64,000 nt of DNA from Henckelia pumila (GCF_033568475.1 NC_133121.1:124001-188000); one strand, 5' to 3'. Numbered from the stretch's first letter, positions 13,201-23,418 are shown. Numbers and translations: made by a program. The notes: generated by a model not told the origin, from the letters alone.

Positions 13201-16200
13201 TTAAATAACCAAAAATGGGGTGACCTAATCTTTGATGCCACAACATTATTTCAAGGTGACGAGAGAAATAAAAAGGACTACTACTAATTTGCAGAGCTTG
13301 TCCATATAGAAGATTAGGTCTCTTGAAGTAATAAAGCCCCCCATGTCTTTCAGCAGTGCCAATCGTCCTCCCTGAGCCCTGTTCCTGAATTTCACACAGA
13401 TTAGGAAGAAATTTAGCTACACAATTGTGATCAGCGGTTAGCTTGGTTAAAGAAATGAGATTGCAGGATAATTTGGGAACATGGAGTATAGATTGTAGGG
13501 TTAAACATGGAGATATAACTATGGAACTTTTACCTGAGATTGTGGATGGTGTACCATCGGCTAAGGTGACCCTAAGATTACCCGGACTAGGAACATAGGT
13601 TGAAAAAATATGGGAGTCATAGGTCATATGATCGGAAGCTCCAGAGTCGATAATCCAAGGACTGAAATCCCCTTGATTGACATTTAGAGCAACCGGGAGA
13701 TTACCTCGGTGTACGCAGGACATGGATGGGGAGTGATTAATGGGATGAGAGGCAGACGAGTTTGTACAATTGCTCGAGAACTTCTCTGTTGGAGAGAGGG
13801 GATTCGTTTGGCAATGATTCGTTACTGGGACTGGAGGCAGCAACTGTGTGGAGAGCTTTGCTGTCTCTCGGAGGACGAGATGATTTGTGATGAAGCGGGC
13901 GACCATGTAATTTCCAGCAGGTGTCCTGGTATGACTCAGACGCTTGCAATGGTCACACCATGGCCTACCAGCGCGACGAGGCTGATCTTCAAACCGAGAG
14001 ACCAACGCAGATGTTTCTGGAATGTGAGGGGAAACAACATTGCTTAACATGATCTTTCGCCGGCTTTCCTCTCGGCGGACTTCAGCAAACACCTTCCGGA
14101 TGTTTGGAAAGGGAGATCGGTCGAGGACACGACCTTTAACATCATCGAGGTCCTTAGAGAGGCCTGAAAGGAAGTCGAAGACCTGCTCAATATTCTGAAA
14201 TCGCTGGAAATGGAGCCGGTCAATAGCAGTGTCATTGGAAGTCAATGTAGAGATCACTCTCGTGCCACAATCCCACCAACTGATTGTAAAACTCTGTGAC
14301 AGATCGGGATCCCTGCTTTGTCCGGCGGATCTGGGTTTTTAGTTCGAACATCTGTGAGGCATTCCCGACATCGGAGTATGTCGCCTTGACTGAGTCCCAC
14401 AAATCTTGAGCAGATGGAAGAAACAAATAGGATTTTTCAATGGTTGGATCCATGGAGTTAATGAGCCAAGCCATGACCATTGAATTTTCGGCTTCCCATG
14501 TCTTAAACGTAGCAGCAGTGGGTTCGGGCATCGGGATTGTCACCTGTGAGATAGCCGAACTTTCCTTTGACTAGGAGAAACAACTTCATAGATTGAGACC
14601 ATTGCAGAAAATTAAATCCGTTCAACTTGTGGGTAGTAATGACTAGAGAGGGTGTCATATCTCCTGGAGATTGTCCTGAGGCTACAGTGGAATGGCTGTT
14701 ACCCTCAGATGACTCGACCTTTGGTTCTTCAGACGCCATTTTTCCATTTTTTTCAAATAATGGATTGGAATTTCTCTGATACCATAAAAGAATTGATGCA
14801 CAACAATTCTGAATGAATTCATTAGGTCACAAAGGACAGAATGTATAGATACAACAATAGGAATCAATAATTCCCTGAGATTCTAAGATCTTATAAAAAA
14901 AGGAAGATATCAACGCCTTGTGAGCAAACTCATTTATCTATCTCATACAAGACCTGACATTGGATATTCAGTAAGTGTAGCTAGTCAATTTATGAATGAT
15001 CCTACAGAAGAACATCTCGATGCAAAATATCGTATCCTCAGATACCTAAAGATGACTCCGGGAATAGGATTGTACTTCAAGAAGGGAAATAACAAAACTC
15101 TTGAGATATTTTCAGATGCTGATTGGGCAGGTTCCCTAACATATCGAAGATCAACATCTGGGTATCGTATCTATGTTTGGGGTAATCTAGTTACTTGGAG
15201 AAGTATAAAGCAACCAGTTGTGGCCAGAAGTAGTGCCGAAGCCGAGTTTAGAGCTTTGACTAATGGAATTTGTGAAGGAATGTGGTTGAAAAAAATTCTA
15301 AATAAAGTTGAAGATTTCTTATGAAGGCTCCATAAGATTGCTATGTGATAATCAATCTGCGATCAGTATCGCGAAAAATCCCGTGCATCATGACAGAACA
15401 AAACACGTGGAGATTGATCGGCATTTTATCAAAGAGAAAATTGAGGAAGGAATGGTTAAATTGATTTATACACCAACTGGATTGCAAACAACTGACATTC
15501 TCACGAAGGCTATTCCAAGAAGCACATTTGAGAATCTTACTTCCAAACTGGGAATGATCAACATATATCTCCTAGCTTGAGGGGGAGTGTGGAATTATGT
15601 TGTTGTCCTTCTGGGAAGATCCCATGAGGATCAGTTAGTTTTAGGGAGGGAGGAGAGGATATTAGGTGTTGGAAATAGGATGTTTCAGGTGAGTTTACAG
15701 TGAAATCTTTCTTTCATTCTTTTTTTTCGGAAAGTCGGTTCCCAAAAGATGATCTTCTTCAATCCATATGGAAAGCTCCGATTCCTTCAAAGGTAAAGGT
15801 TTTATCTTGGGCTGCAGTACTGGGTAGGCTGCTGACTTGTGAAATGATCCAAAAGAGGTTCCCAAAATGTCTCCTAAATCCGAATTGGTGTGTCCTTTGC
15901 AAGCAAGAGGAAGAATGTCAGGACCACATGTTGGTGCATTGTCCTTCACAACATCCTTATGGTGGTTAGCATTGAAGGATTTGGGATTGTCGTGGGTGAC
16001 ACCGAAGACTACGAAGAAATTGTTCGCAACAGATTTGGGGAGCTATTTGCCCAATAGGGGGAGAATTCTTTGGACAGCCATAACTCATTGCATTTGTTGG
16101 ATCGTTTGGCTGGAAAGAAATAGGAGGATTTTTTAGGAAGAAGAGGTTTCGAGGAAAATATTTGGGATAAGATTAAGTTGAGAGTAGCAGCTTGGTTACA

Positions 16201-19200
16201 AAATTCACCACTCTTCGAATCATTTTCAGTTTCAGAATTGTATAGAGATTGAAGTTTGGTTTTCAATTAGCATTGTCCTAGATCTTGTATAGAGAATATA
16301 GTGGACCACTGGTCCACCTTCATATGTAACTATTATTAAGTTTTTATAAAATATCTGTTTTTTATATTAAAAAAAATTACTCCATAAATTCTTGCTTACA
16401 TTTCTACTAATAATGCAAAGCCTTTATACAAGTTACATACCTAGAATAAAAGGTAACTAAATCACTTAATTGATCATATGATCATTTCCTATTCTAGATA
16501 ACAAGAAGAAGGAAAGAGTATACAAAATAATATCTACAATATCTTCTACATGATTTCTGAAATCTTCAACATTCCCCCTCAAGCTTAGGAAAAGATATCC
16601 TGCATTCCAAGTTTGATCCAAAGATTTTCATGACTTGATCTAGTGAGACTCTTGGTAAGGATATCAGCTTCTTGATCATGTGAAGAGATATAACATAGTT
16701 TGATTCCTCCTTCATCCATTTCATTCTTGATAAAACTCTGGTCTATCCTCACATGTTTCATTCGATCATGTTGGACTGGATTGTTCACAATGCTAATGGC
16801 AGATTTACTATCACTATACACCTTGATTGGTGTGCTGATGGGAATTCTCAGGTCTTGCATAAATCTTTCTAACCAAATAACTTCACATATCCCTTGTGCA
16901 ATAGCTCAAAATTCAGCCTCAGCACTACTTCTTGCTACCACAGTTTGTTTCTTGCTTCTCCATGTAACCAGATTTCCCCACAGCTTCGAGCAAAATCCAG
17001 AAGTTGATTTACAATCATCACTTCCAGCCCAGTCTGCATCAACAAATCCTTCAATGCTTCGATTATCACTTTTCAAGAGCATGAGACCTCTGCCAGGAGT
17101 TCCTTTGAGATATCTCAGAATATGATTCACTGTTTCTAGATGACTCTGAGTTGGATAATGCATGTATTGACTCACACCACTAACAGCATATGCAATATCA
17201 GGTCGTGTGAGAGATAAGTATATTAATCTACCAACCAGACGTTGGTATCTTTCGATGTCTGTACTAGGTTCATTTTTCTTAATCCTGCACTTCCAATTTT
17301 TTTCTAACGGGGTTCCAACTGGTTTGCACCCCAATTTTCATGTTTCTTGTAGCAAATCAATATTATATTTCCTTTGAGAAATGAAGATGCCCGCTTTAAT
17401 TCTAGAAATCTCCATATCGAGAAAATACTTCAATGATCCCAAATCTTTGACCTCAAATTCATTCCTCAATTTTTCTTTGAGTTGACAAATCTCACTACTG
17501 TCATCACCTGTAATTAGAATATCATCCACATACACAATGAGGATGGTCTTCCTTCCATCTTCTCTTTGATGAAAAGAGTATGATCGGCCTTTCCCTGACG
17601 ATATCCAAATCGCATGAGAGTGGAGCTAAATCTGGTGAACCATGCTCGTGGGGATTGTTTCAACCCATATAACGATTGTTGCAGTTTGAAAACTTTATTT
17701 TTCTCATGTTTAGACTGAAAACCAAGTGGAATCTTCATGTACACCTCATCAAGGGTACCATTCAAGAACGCGTTCTTAATGTCAAGCTGTTGCAATTCCC
17801 AATCATCTTTCCCGAAGAATTGTCCTGAAATTCACAATGAGAAGGATAAAGAGTTACAACACAATTCATATCCTCTGTAAGTTTGCTGATTGACAAGAGA
17901 CTGAGGGACAACTTTGGCACGAACAACACTGATTTTAAACTCATATTTGATAAACAAACCGTGCCCTTTCCCATCGCAGGTGAAATTTTTCCATCTGCAA
18001 CCCAAACATTGGTGCTGCTATTGCAATTTTTATAAGAATCAAAAACCTCTTCTGACCCAGTCATATGGTCTGAAGCCCCAGTGTCAACAATCCAACAATC
18101 TGGTTGAGATTTTGATAGAAAATTCTGATGGATTATACTTGTCTTTGCCATAGCTGCAGTAGGCGTTCATGGGTTTTGATTTCCAGATCCCGTGGACAGT
18201 TTAGTTTGTTGCAATAGCTGGCGCAACATGTCCAAATCTTCGCTGGAAAATTCAGAAGAAGCGACAGTCGAAGTGGATTCCGTGATATGGGCTGATTTAG
18301 GCTGTTGCCGTTGCTTCTTGGACTTCCAATCAGTGGGCTTGCCGTGAATTTCCCAACAAATGTCACGACTATGGTTGGGCCTTTTACAAACATCACACAC
18401 AACCCGATCGCGATTATTTGATTGATACCCATGGGCCATATCAGGTTTATATGGCCTATGCGGGATATCGCGCACATAGTCTTTTTTGTGCACGATCAGG
18501 GCCGATCCTTGGGTATCTAAATTTAAAGTATCCCGCCGCAAAGAATTCAGCATAACTCGGCGCCGACTTTCCTCCTTTCGGACTTCAGCGAAAGATTCAT
18601 GAAGTGAAGGAAATGGTTTTGTGCCAAGCAATCGTCCGCGTACTTCATCTAATTCTGGATTTAAGCCCTGTAAGAAATCGATGGTGCACTATTTTTCAAG
18701 CATTGTCTTGTATTTTTCTTCATCAGAGGTGCAAGCCAATCCTATTTCATAAAAGAGATCGATTTCTTGCCATAACTCCATCAAAGTGTTGAAGTATTCG
18801 GTCACAGTCAGGCTGTCTTGCCTTGTGTTTCAAATTTTCGATCGAATCTCAAAGCACTGAGAGGTATTTTCCAGGTCTGAATAGATCTCTTTAACTGCGT
18901 CCCAAATCTCTTTGGTTGTGTTGTAGTAGAGATACGTTCTGCCAATGGACGGCTCCATAGAATTGATAAGCCAAGCCATTACAATCGAGTTTTCAACTTC
19001 CCATGTACTGAATTTTGAGTCAGTTTCTGATGGGGCTTTGACAACACCTGTCAAATATCCAATCTTCCCCTTCCCCTTGATTACAAGAATGACAGATTGA
19101 AACCATTCTCGAAAATTTAATCCATTAAGCTTGTGTTGGGTGATTTGCAGTGAATGACTGTCAAACGAGAGATTAGATGATATGGTTTGAGATGAAGTGA

Positions 19201-22200
19201 CCCGAGGTTTTCCATCTGAGGATATGGTTTGAGATGAAGTGACCCGAGGTTTTCCATCTGAGACTATGGTAATTTTGAGGAGAAAAAAATAAAATGTGAG
19301 GATGCAGAAACAGCTTGGATCGGTGTCTCTGATACCATGAAACAAGAATAATTATTCCATAAAATCTTGTTTACATTTTTACTGATAATGTAGAGCCTTT
19401 ATACAAGTTACATACCTAGAATAAAAGGTAACTAAATCACTTAATTGATCTTATGATCATTTCCTATTCTAGATAACAAGAAGAAGGAAAGAGTATACAA
19501 AATAATATCTACAATATCTTCTACATGATTTCTGAAATCTTCAACAAGGTTATATTTTTGGTTAGATAGGATTTTATTTCCTTGTTTGTAGGACTGGAAT
19601 TATGGATAGTCACCAGCCTGTGGTGTCCTCATCCTCTATTTAATTTCCTGTACGCTTTGACAGAAATAAGATGATTTTTTCATCTCATTCTATACATTAC
19701 ATTATTTATAAAGATCTATCCTACCTCTATCTCAACAAATCAGAAAGATAAACCAATCTAATCCTACAATTTAAAATTAAAATCAAATAAATAGATAAGC
19801 ATTTATCCAATTAAATGAGATAAGCTAAGAGTTTATTATTCAACAGAAGGCATTGGTCAGTCCATCCATCTATTGTGCAGAAACTTTGTATGTGCATGGA
19901 CACTGATCTGATCATGGAATACAAATGGGAGTAGGTTATGGCTAGATGATTCAAACACATGGAAGGCAAGCGAAGGCAGCAAGTGTTGATCCATTGGAAA
20001 GGAAACTGCGTGGATGGATGCTGCTGATCTGATCACCCAATTTCCTAATGTCAGCCTTGAGGACAAGGAGGTTGCTCTTGAGGCGAGGGTATTGCTACAA
20101 ATTTAATCCCAATGGGTAACAAAGAAACACTGTAAAGAATGTTTACTCAAGAAATAAGGAAAATAGGGAATCTCGTGGGGGAGGGGGATAAATGAGAGGC
20201 GAGAGAGTTTGTTGAGAATCAGTTATCATTTTTAATTATGTGACACCTAGCTGATGCTAAGGATAGGATATTACCTTTGTAACAGAGTTCATCTCTAGGA
20301 TTTGAATATTTTGCGTATTTCAGTTTTCCTGAATCAATATGAACATCTAACATTTCAGCTCCATATTTGTGCAAGTGATCGTTACCAAGTCTCTGCATAT
20401 ATTTCTGAAATTTGTAGCAAAGAACCCAGCTATCTAGCATAAAATATTTTTCAACTGTTTTGTAATTCTTCATCATCTATGTTATCCAGTTTAGGTGATA
20501 GGAAACCTGTAGATAATGAAGATGATATCGTTGTGATGGTTGTTCCCGATTATCAGATGTTGGAATATGTTGAAAGAATTGCATCCGACATCTCAAATGA
20601 TTCGGTACGACTGCATTATCATTTTTCAGTTGTATTTGTGAATGAATTTGAATGTAAATTAGTGATATTAACAGTTGTTGTTGTGCAACCTTATTCTGTG
20701 GGAGTATATTTTATTGTAATTTCTTATTTTTTGAGGTGTTTTTTTTTAAATGTGAAGAATATATTACTGAGACCTTTTGTCGGAATACTTTTTAAACTAT
20801 ATTGTCAGCCTAGGCCTCTGATCATGTGGAATCCACGCCTTATTAGTGAGGATGTTGGGGTCGGAATTAATGTTCGTCGGTTACGACGGAACTTTTTAAG
20901 GTATTTAAGTTCTTGACTCTAAATTTATTTATATTATAAAACAGTATATTGCTTTGGGAGGAATTTTTACTCAAGCCTTCATAAATAAATAATTTATGGG
21001 GAAATTGCATATATCACCCATGTGAAATTCCGTGTTCGCTGATAACCCCTTGTGAAATTTTTTTGAGCTAAAAACCCCCTATGTTTTCGGATCGGTAGCA
21101 TGCGCACGCCTCTCGCTGTGTTTTGTGGCTCACACGATGTTAGATGCGAAAATGCAAGTGTTTTTTATAAATTCGGTCTAAAATACCCTTAAATGATACC
21201 CGATCAATTCGGCAATTGAACCCGTCACCTTCATCTTCTCCGATCGCGACTCCGGCCAGCCATATTTCCGACGTCGCCTTGCTTGCTTTAGACTCCTATT
21301 CACCTCCCCTACAAGCCTCGACCTTTTCCCCTTAATTTTCTTCCCTCAATTTTTCGGGCTCCAGCTCCAATCTTACGCAGGTACTCACCGCGAAGCCGAC
21401 TGGTTCTCCTTCATTTCCGACCAACTCCGACCACCAATCTTCCCAAAAAAAACCCGATCTGTGACCCTCCTATCCAGAAGAACAAAACACACATCAATTT
21501 CCCCGATCCGTACTTCCTTTGGGAAGATAAGATAGGGGCAATTTCGTCATTTTGATTTTTTATTATACTAAAATTTTGAATGGGATGCGCGTGCTGTAAA
21601 TGTGAAATCATAGGGAGTTATAAGCTCAAAAATATTTCACAGGGAGTTATACGCAAACCCGACATTTTACAGGGATGATATATGCAATTTTCCCATAATT
21701 TATTGTGTTTTTTCTGCCTTCATTTTTCTTTTGAATTCCATTTCTTACTCAGCATCTATTGTTGCTATTATGTTTGAAAATTGTTTTAGAAGTTGAGAAG
21801 GTCTCACCAAAATAGTTCATTACAGAAGGTCGAGTCAGTTATATTATTCGAATGAAATTCTGGTGTCATTTATTTTCATTTTCATTTTCATGTAATATAT
21901 GTTTTCATATTAATGTATTATATCATTTTGCAGCACTTTTACTGTAGTATACTCAATGAAACCTCTTCCATCTGGTGCTGTGTTTCGATGTTATCCAGGG
22001 TAAGTAGGTACTTCAATTTAACTATTATGAATTTTCGTTGACATTCAAGAATTTTGGCCCTCACTTCTTCGGCAATCTTCTGTTGGAACCTTTATTGAGA
22101 CTTGTAATGAAACTAGCCTATGGTAGTTTAGTTCAATGTGAGACGAGACATCCAAATATTACATTGGCCCTTAGTTATTATCTTCATTTCCTTCTTTCAA

Positions 22201-23131
22201 AATTAGTAAATCTAAATAATTTACATAATCATATCATAACGCAATTTGTTGCATAACAAAAAATTCTGGCGTGCACAGTATAAGACAACTCATACCATCA
22301 TAACAGTATTAGTCTTTTTGTTTGATCCATTTTCGTGATGATCGGACTCTCTCCCGGCAGATCATGGAAGGTCTTTTTTGATGATAAAGAGCGGCCCAAC
22401 AGATATCTTCTTGCCAAGGAACAGATAAGTCGTCCTGATATAGAAGATCTCGAGGTTGGTTCTCCTTTATGTTGTGCTCTCAATTAAATCAGTATTAGAT
22501 TCATAGCAAAAGGACACGCCAGCATGGATAGGGTCGTCTTGAAAAATAAGATTGCACGTGTATGAACGACTACAACCTTCCGTTAACAGAAGTGAAGAAA
22601 ATGTTGTTAGTTTCAAGGAGGAAAGTATAGGAAATATTATAATCTCGAGCTTCTTTAGAAAAGTTTAAGACAAAGAGTTTATGTTTTCCATTCATTTTTT
22701 TGGTGACACGAGAGTGTTAGGAGACAGAAGCAGAACAAAACCAAAAGAGTACCTGACTAATTAATCATCCTATGTGAAGGAGCTGTCGAGCTGACTGTTG
22801 TATGAGCATTTTATGTCCGATGGTTTACAATCAGATTTTCTCTATCACTTTCATATGCACACATGGATAACATGTGTTTATCAAATATAAATTTCAAAAT
22901 AATCTTATAGACGCATGCCTATATTTCACATGCATGAAACATTTGGATAAGATCGAGATTAATTAGACAGACAGTATAGTAAGTTTTTTGTTGTTTTTGT
23001 TTTGCATATATGCGCAGATAATATTTGGAGGAGGAGGAGACGGGCCAGAAAGGGGAACATCATCATTTTTAAATCAAGCAGCAGGCATTTTCTCTTCAAT
23101 AAATAGATTTATGAAAGTGATTTCAAGATAA
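1258..23131 (+). CDS. DUF1995 chloroplast protein, LPA3-like, split over 22 kb
   Basis: Exons read by eye: 1258-1493, (optional 1707-1769), 8552-8639, 9145-9258, 9613-9695, 20490-20604, 20809-20900, 21934-21999, 22361-22454 and 23018-23131 (TAA). Without the optional exon the joins give about 333 residues. Residues 1-55 are rich in Ser, Ala and Arg and poor in acidic residues, like a chloroplast transit peptide. An acidic linker follows ([13 protein letters not shown]). From [11 protein letters not shown] onward the protein looks like DUF1995, with landmarks [37 protein letters not shown] and [12 protein letters not shown] near the C-terminus. DUF1995 includes Arabidopsis LPA3, a factor in photosystem II (CP43) assembly; other plant paralogs exist, so the exact ortholog is not settled. 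All introns used are GT-AG. Intron 1 holds copia C1, and the intron after 9695 holds copia C2, C3 and C4, an L1 end and gypsy debris. The coding frame is intact throughout, so the gene may still be active. A possible polyadenylation signal (AATAAA) lies near 23222. Confidence 0.8.
1707..1769 (+). other. Optional exon of the DUF1995 gene (GC donor)
   Basis: After a good acceptor (ttctag) an open stretch encodes [20 protein letters not shown], in frame with exon 1. A GT donor at 1768 would end it in the wrong phase for the exon at 8552. A GC donor at 1770 gives 63 nt and keeps the frame. Either this is a rare GC-AG exon, or its donor has decayed and the exon is skipped. Skipping also keeps the frame, because exon 1 joins 8552 directly. 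Confidence 0.35.
1770..3259. other. DUF1995 intron 1, left of copia C1
   Basis: AT-rich intronic sequence. An imperfect direct repeat (gaggctcgttgaagagagaacc and gaggctcattaggagagaacc) lies near 2046-2108. Open frames here are short and unlike known proteins. Nothing else is recognised. Confidence 0.4.
3260..3467 (+). repeat. 5' LTR of copia C1
   Basis: Begins TGTTGAATATC and is repeated at 7591-7793 with scattered substitutions and small indels. The initiator-Met primer-binding site follows after an 8-nt gap. Confidence 0.85.
3499..7583 (+). pseudogene. Broken gag-pol of copia C1
   Basis: Gag starts at 3499 with the usual [14 protein letters not shown] motif and then shifts frame repeatedly. 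The protease site near 4490 reads DSSASDHMT instead of the usual [12 protein letters not shown]-pre-integrase ([16 protein letters not shown]) and integrase ([15 protein letters not shown]) follow. The integrase motif has decayed to TDRAKDF and [12 protein letters not shown] is damaged: the sequence jumps from GCKWIFS to [13 protein letters not shown] near 6370, losing the N-terminal fingers, and the catalytic YVDD is altered to YVDH near 6640. RNase H (6708-7583, 291 codons) is the only long intact frame, ending just before the purine tract. It cannot be autonomous. Confidence 0.88.
7591..7793 (+). repeat. 3' LTR of copia C1
   Basis: Starts TGTTGAATC directly after the purine tract and ends about TTAAGCA. 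It matches 3260-3467. Confidence 0.85.
7794..8551. other. DUF1995 intron 1, right of copia C1, with tandem repeat
   Basis: Intronic. An imperfect tandem repeat of about 60-70 bp (units beginning ggagtcatttgaaatct) runs from about 7911 to 8040. No coding signal other than the acceptor for the exon at 8552. Confidence 0.5.
9001..9015 (+). repeat. Poly-G run of 15
   Basis: Homopolymer in the intron between 8639 and 9145. Its length is likely uncertain in the assembly. Confidence 0.7.
9696..10176. other. DUF1995 intron, possible old LTR remnant
   Basis: Intronic sequence left of copia C2. The part from about 9930 to 10170 has the flavour of an LTR end, with a T-rich tail before the C2 boundary, but no paired copy or purine tract was seen. 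Otherwise nothing is recognised. Confidence 0.25.
10177..10368 (-). repeat. 3' LTR of copia C2
   Basis: Matches 14785-14903 over its left 119 bp. On the minus strand it starts TGTGAGAAG right after the purine tract. Confidence 0.8.
10376..14739 (-). pseudogene. Broken gag-pol of copia C2
   Basis: Reading on the minus strand: gag begins at 14739 ([13 protein letters not shown]) and shifts frame near 14540. Frame 14257-12560 carries 565 codons with the end of gag, the protease ([12 protein letters not shown]), the GAG-pre-integrase domain ([18 protein letters not shown]) and most of integrase ([27 protein letters not shown]). The integrase C-terminus follows in another frame near 12436-12627. 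RT (12073-11255) has [18 protein letters not shown], but its catalytic site reads YVDN instead of YVDD. RNase H is split (11236-10823 and 10780-10376), and the catalytic Asp of ADWAG is changed to Val (DAVWA). It should be inactive. Confidence 0.88.
14785..14903 (-). repeat. Truncated 5' LTR of copia C2
   Basis: About 119 bp, adjacent to the primer-binding site. It ends in ataaaaaaagg, beyond which the sequence changes to C3 RNase H coding. Confidence 0.8.
14904..15595 (+). mobile_element. Copia fragment C3 (RNase H end), plus strand
   Basis: Only the 3' end of a copia pol remains. It starts abruptly at [20 protein letters not shown]. It contains [17 protein letters not shown] and [13 protein letters not shown], shifts frame near 15308, and ends at a stop (15580) that overlaps the purine tract ttgagggggag. 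Only a few bases of the 3' LTR (tgtggaattatg) follow before L1 sequence. It is most similar in style to C1 RNase H, yet has opposite orientation to C2 and C4 on either side. Confidence 0.82.
15605..16375 (+). mobile_element. L1-type LINE 3' end fragment (zf-RVT)
   Basis: A plus-strand remnant encoding the RT zinc-binding domain of plant L1 elements: [36 protein letters not shown] and HCPS, then frameshifted sequence matching the [14 protein letters not shown] region. The 3' UTR carries GTGGACCACTGGTCCAC at 16301-16317 and ends in an A-rich tail that abuts the LTR of copia C4. The same family recurs at 31495, 58668, 60320 and 62105. Confidence 0.82.
16301..16317 (+). repeat. Stem-loop motif in L1 3' UTR
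   Basis: GTGGAC-CACTG-GTCCAC forms a 6-bp perfect stem. It is conserved in position in other local L1 copies (58731-58747 and 62166-62182). Confidence 0.7.
16376..16571 (-). repeat. 3' LTR of copia C4
   Basis: Matches 19351-19546. Its outer end is clipped at the L1 A-rich tail. Confidence 0.82.
16585..19300 (-). pseudogene. Deleted gag-pol of copia C4
   Basis: Gag (19300-18830) has [15 protein letters not shown] and a 42-nt in-frame duplication at 19179-19262. A zinc knuckle CX2CX4HX4C ([14 protein letters not shown]) sits near 18360-18405. Protease ([13 protein letters not shown]) is near 18090. The protease-end sequence (FQDNSSGK) then runs straight into RT ([17 protein letters not shown]) near 17800, so the GAG-pre-integrase, integrase and RT N-terminus are gone. 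RT keeps [11 protein letters not shown] near 17510, and RNase H (ADWAGS, SSAEAEF) follows in shifted frames to 16585. It is non-autonomous. Confidence 0.88.
19338..19546 (-). repeat. 5' LTR of copia C4
   Basis: Directly follows the primer-binding site complement and ends TCAACA on the plus strand (minus-strand start TGTTGA). Confidence 0.85.
19547..19856. other. Possible LTR remnant before gypsy fragment
   Basis: AT-rich intronic sequence ending in tattcaaca near 19850. It could be a decayed LTR, but no partner copy is present. Confidence 0.25.
19857..20200 (+). pseudogene. Ty3/gypsy chromodomain remnant
   Basis: Plus-strand reading gives VLIHWKG, then after a one-base shift [14 protein letters not shown] and [16 protein letters not shown]. 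The HWKG...TW...DL...FP...LEDK layout is that of the C-terminal chromodomain of plant chromoviruses (Ty3/gypsy). A G-rich tract (tcgtgggggaggggga, near 20173-20189) resembles the purine tract before a 3' LTR. The rest of the element is missing. Confidence 0.55.
20275..20433 (-). pseudogene. Antisense exon-like fragment of unknown gene
   Basis: On the minus strand, an acceptor (tatgctag) is followed by 159 nt of open frame containing [20 protein letters not shown], then a donor-like AAAG/GTAATATC. This is unexpected in a plus-strand intron rich in A and T. I do not recognise the family. It may be a captured gene fragment left by a transposon, or a chance frame. Confidence 0.3.
20997..21695. 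mobile_element. 699-bp MITE with long TIRs (MULE-like)
   Basis: Inverted termini TGGGGAAATTGCATATATCA and TGGGAAAATTGCATATATCA continue imperfectly inward. A perfect 7-bp direct repeat, taattta, flanks it (20990-20996 and 21696-21702). It lies in a DUF1995 intron and has no coding capacity. Related termini occur at 30766-31025 and 34383-34420. Long TIRs and a target duplication longer than 5 bp suggest a Mutator-like origin. Confidence 0.7.
22455..23017. other. Last intron of the DUF1995 gene
   Basis: AT-rich intron with normal GT and AG ends. Nothing else was seen. Confidence 0.6.
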
Positions 23132-23418
23132 TTTTATCTTCTTATCATCAGTAGTCATGTTTCCTACTGATTGAAGGCAGTTTCACAACGCCGTGTTAGC
23201 TCCATGTTGTATATCTTTCGCAATAAATTGCCCAAGTTTTATTGTATTTATGTACAATTATTTGATTCAGTTCCGAAAAATGTTTCTGAAAATTTTAACT
23301 ACAGTTTTATCGTGTTCAAGCCTGTTGGTTGAGCTACTTTAAGTAATATCAATTAGAAATTGGCAAGTGGTTGTTGGTTTTCACTTAAAAGGAAATTACA
23401 CGGCACATTATTGACTTA

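Larger units (their letters stand above)
10177..14903 (-). mobile_element. Ty1/copia retrotransposon C2, minus strand, 5' LTR truncated
   Basis: A minus-strand copia inside the 10.8-kb DUF1995 intron. Its 3' LTR is 10177-10368. The purine tract, read as ctccccctcaag on the plus strand, is at 10369-10380. The primer-binding site (ctctgatacca on the plus strand) is at 14774-14784. The 5' LTR starts at 14785 but stops after about 119 bp, at 14903, where a plus-strand copia fragment (C3) is joined directly. The shared LTR part shows about three substitutions by eye. Loss of the outer end means no target duplication can be tested. Confidence 0.88.
16376..19546 (-). mobile_element. Ty1/copia retrotransposon C4, minus strand, large deletion
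   Basis: LTRs lie at 16376-16571 and 19338-19546, with about eight substitutions over 196 aligned bases by eye. The primer-binding site is at 19327-19337, and the purine tract at about 16572-16584 directly follows the 3' LTR on the plus strand. The left LTR lacks its last 13 or so bases where it meets the L1 tail, so no target duplication is visible. Its internal region is only about 2.8 kb because integrase and the start of RT are missing. Confidence 0.88.
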
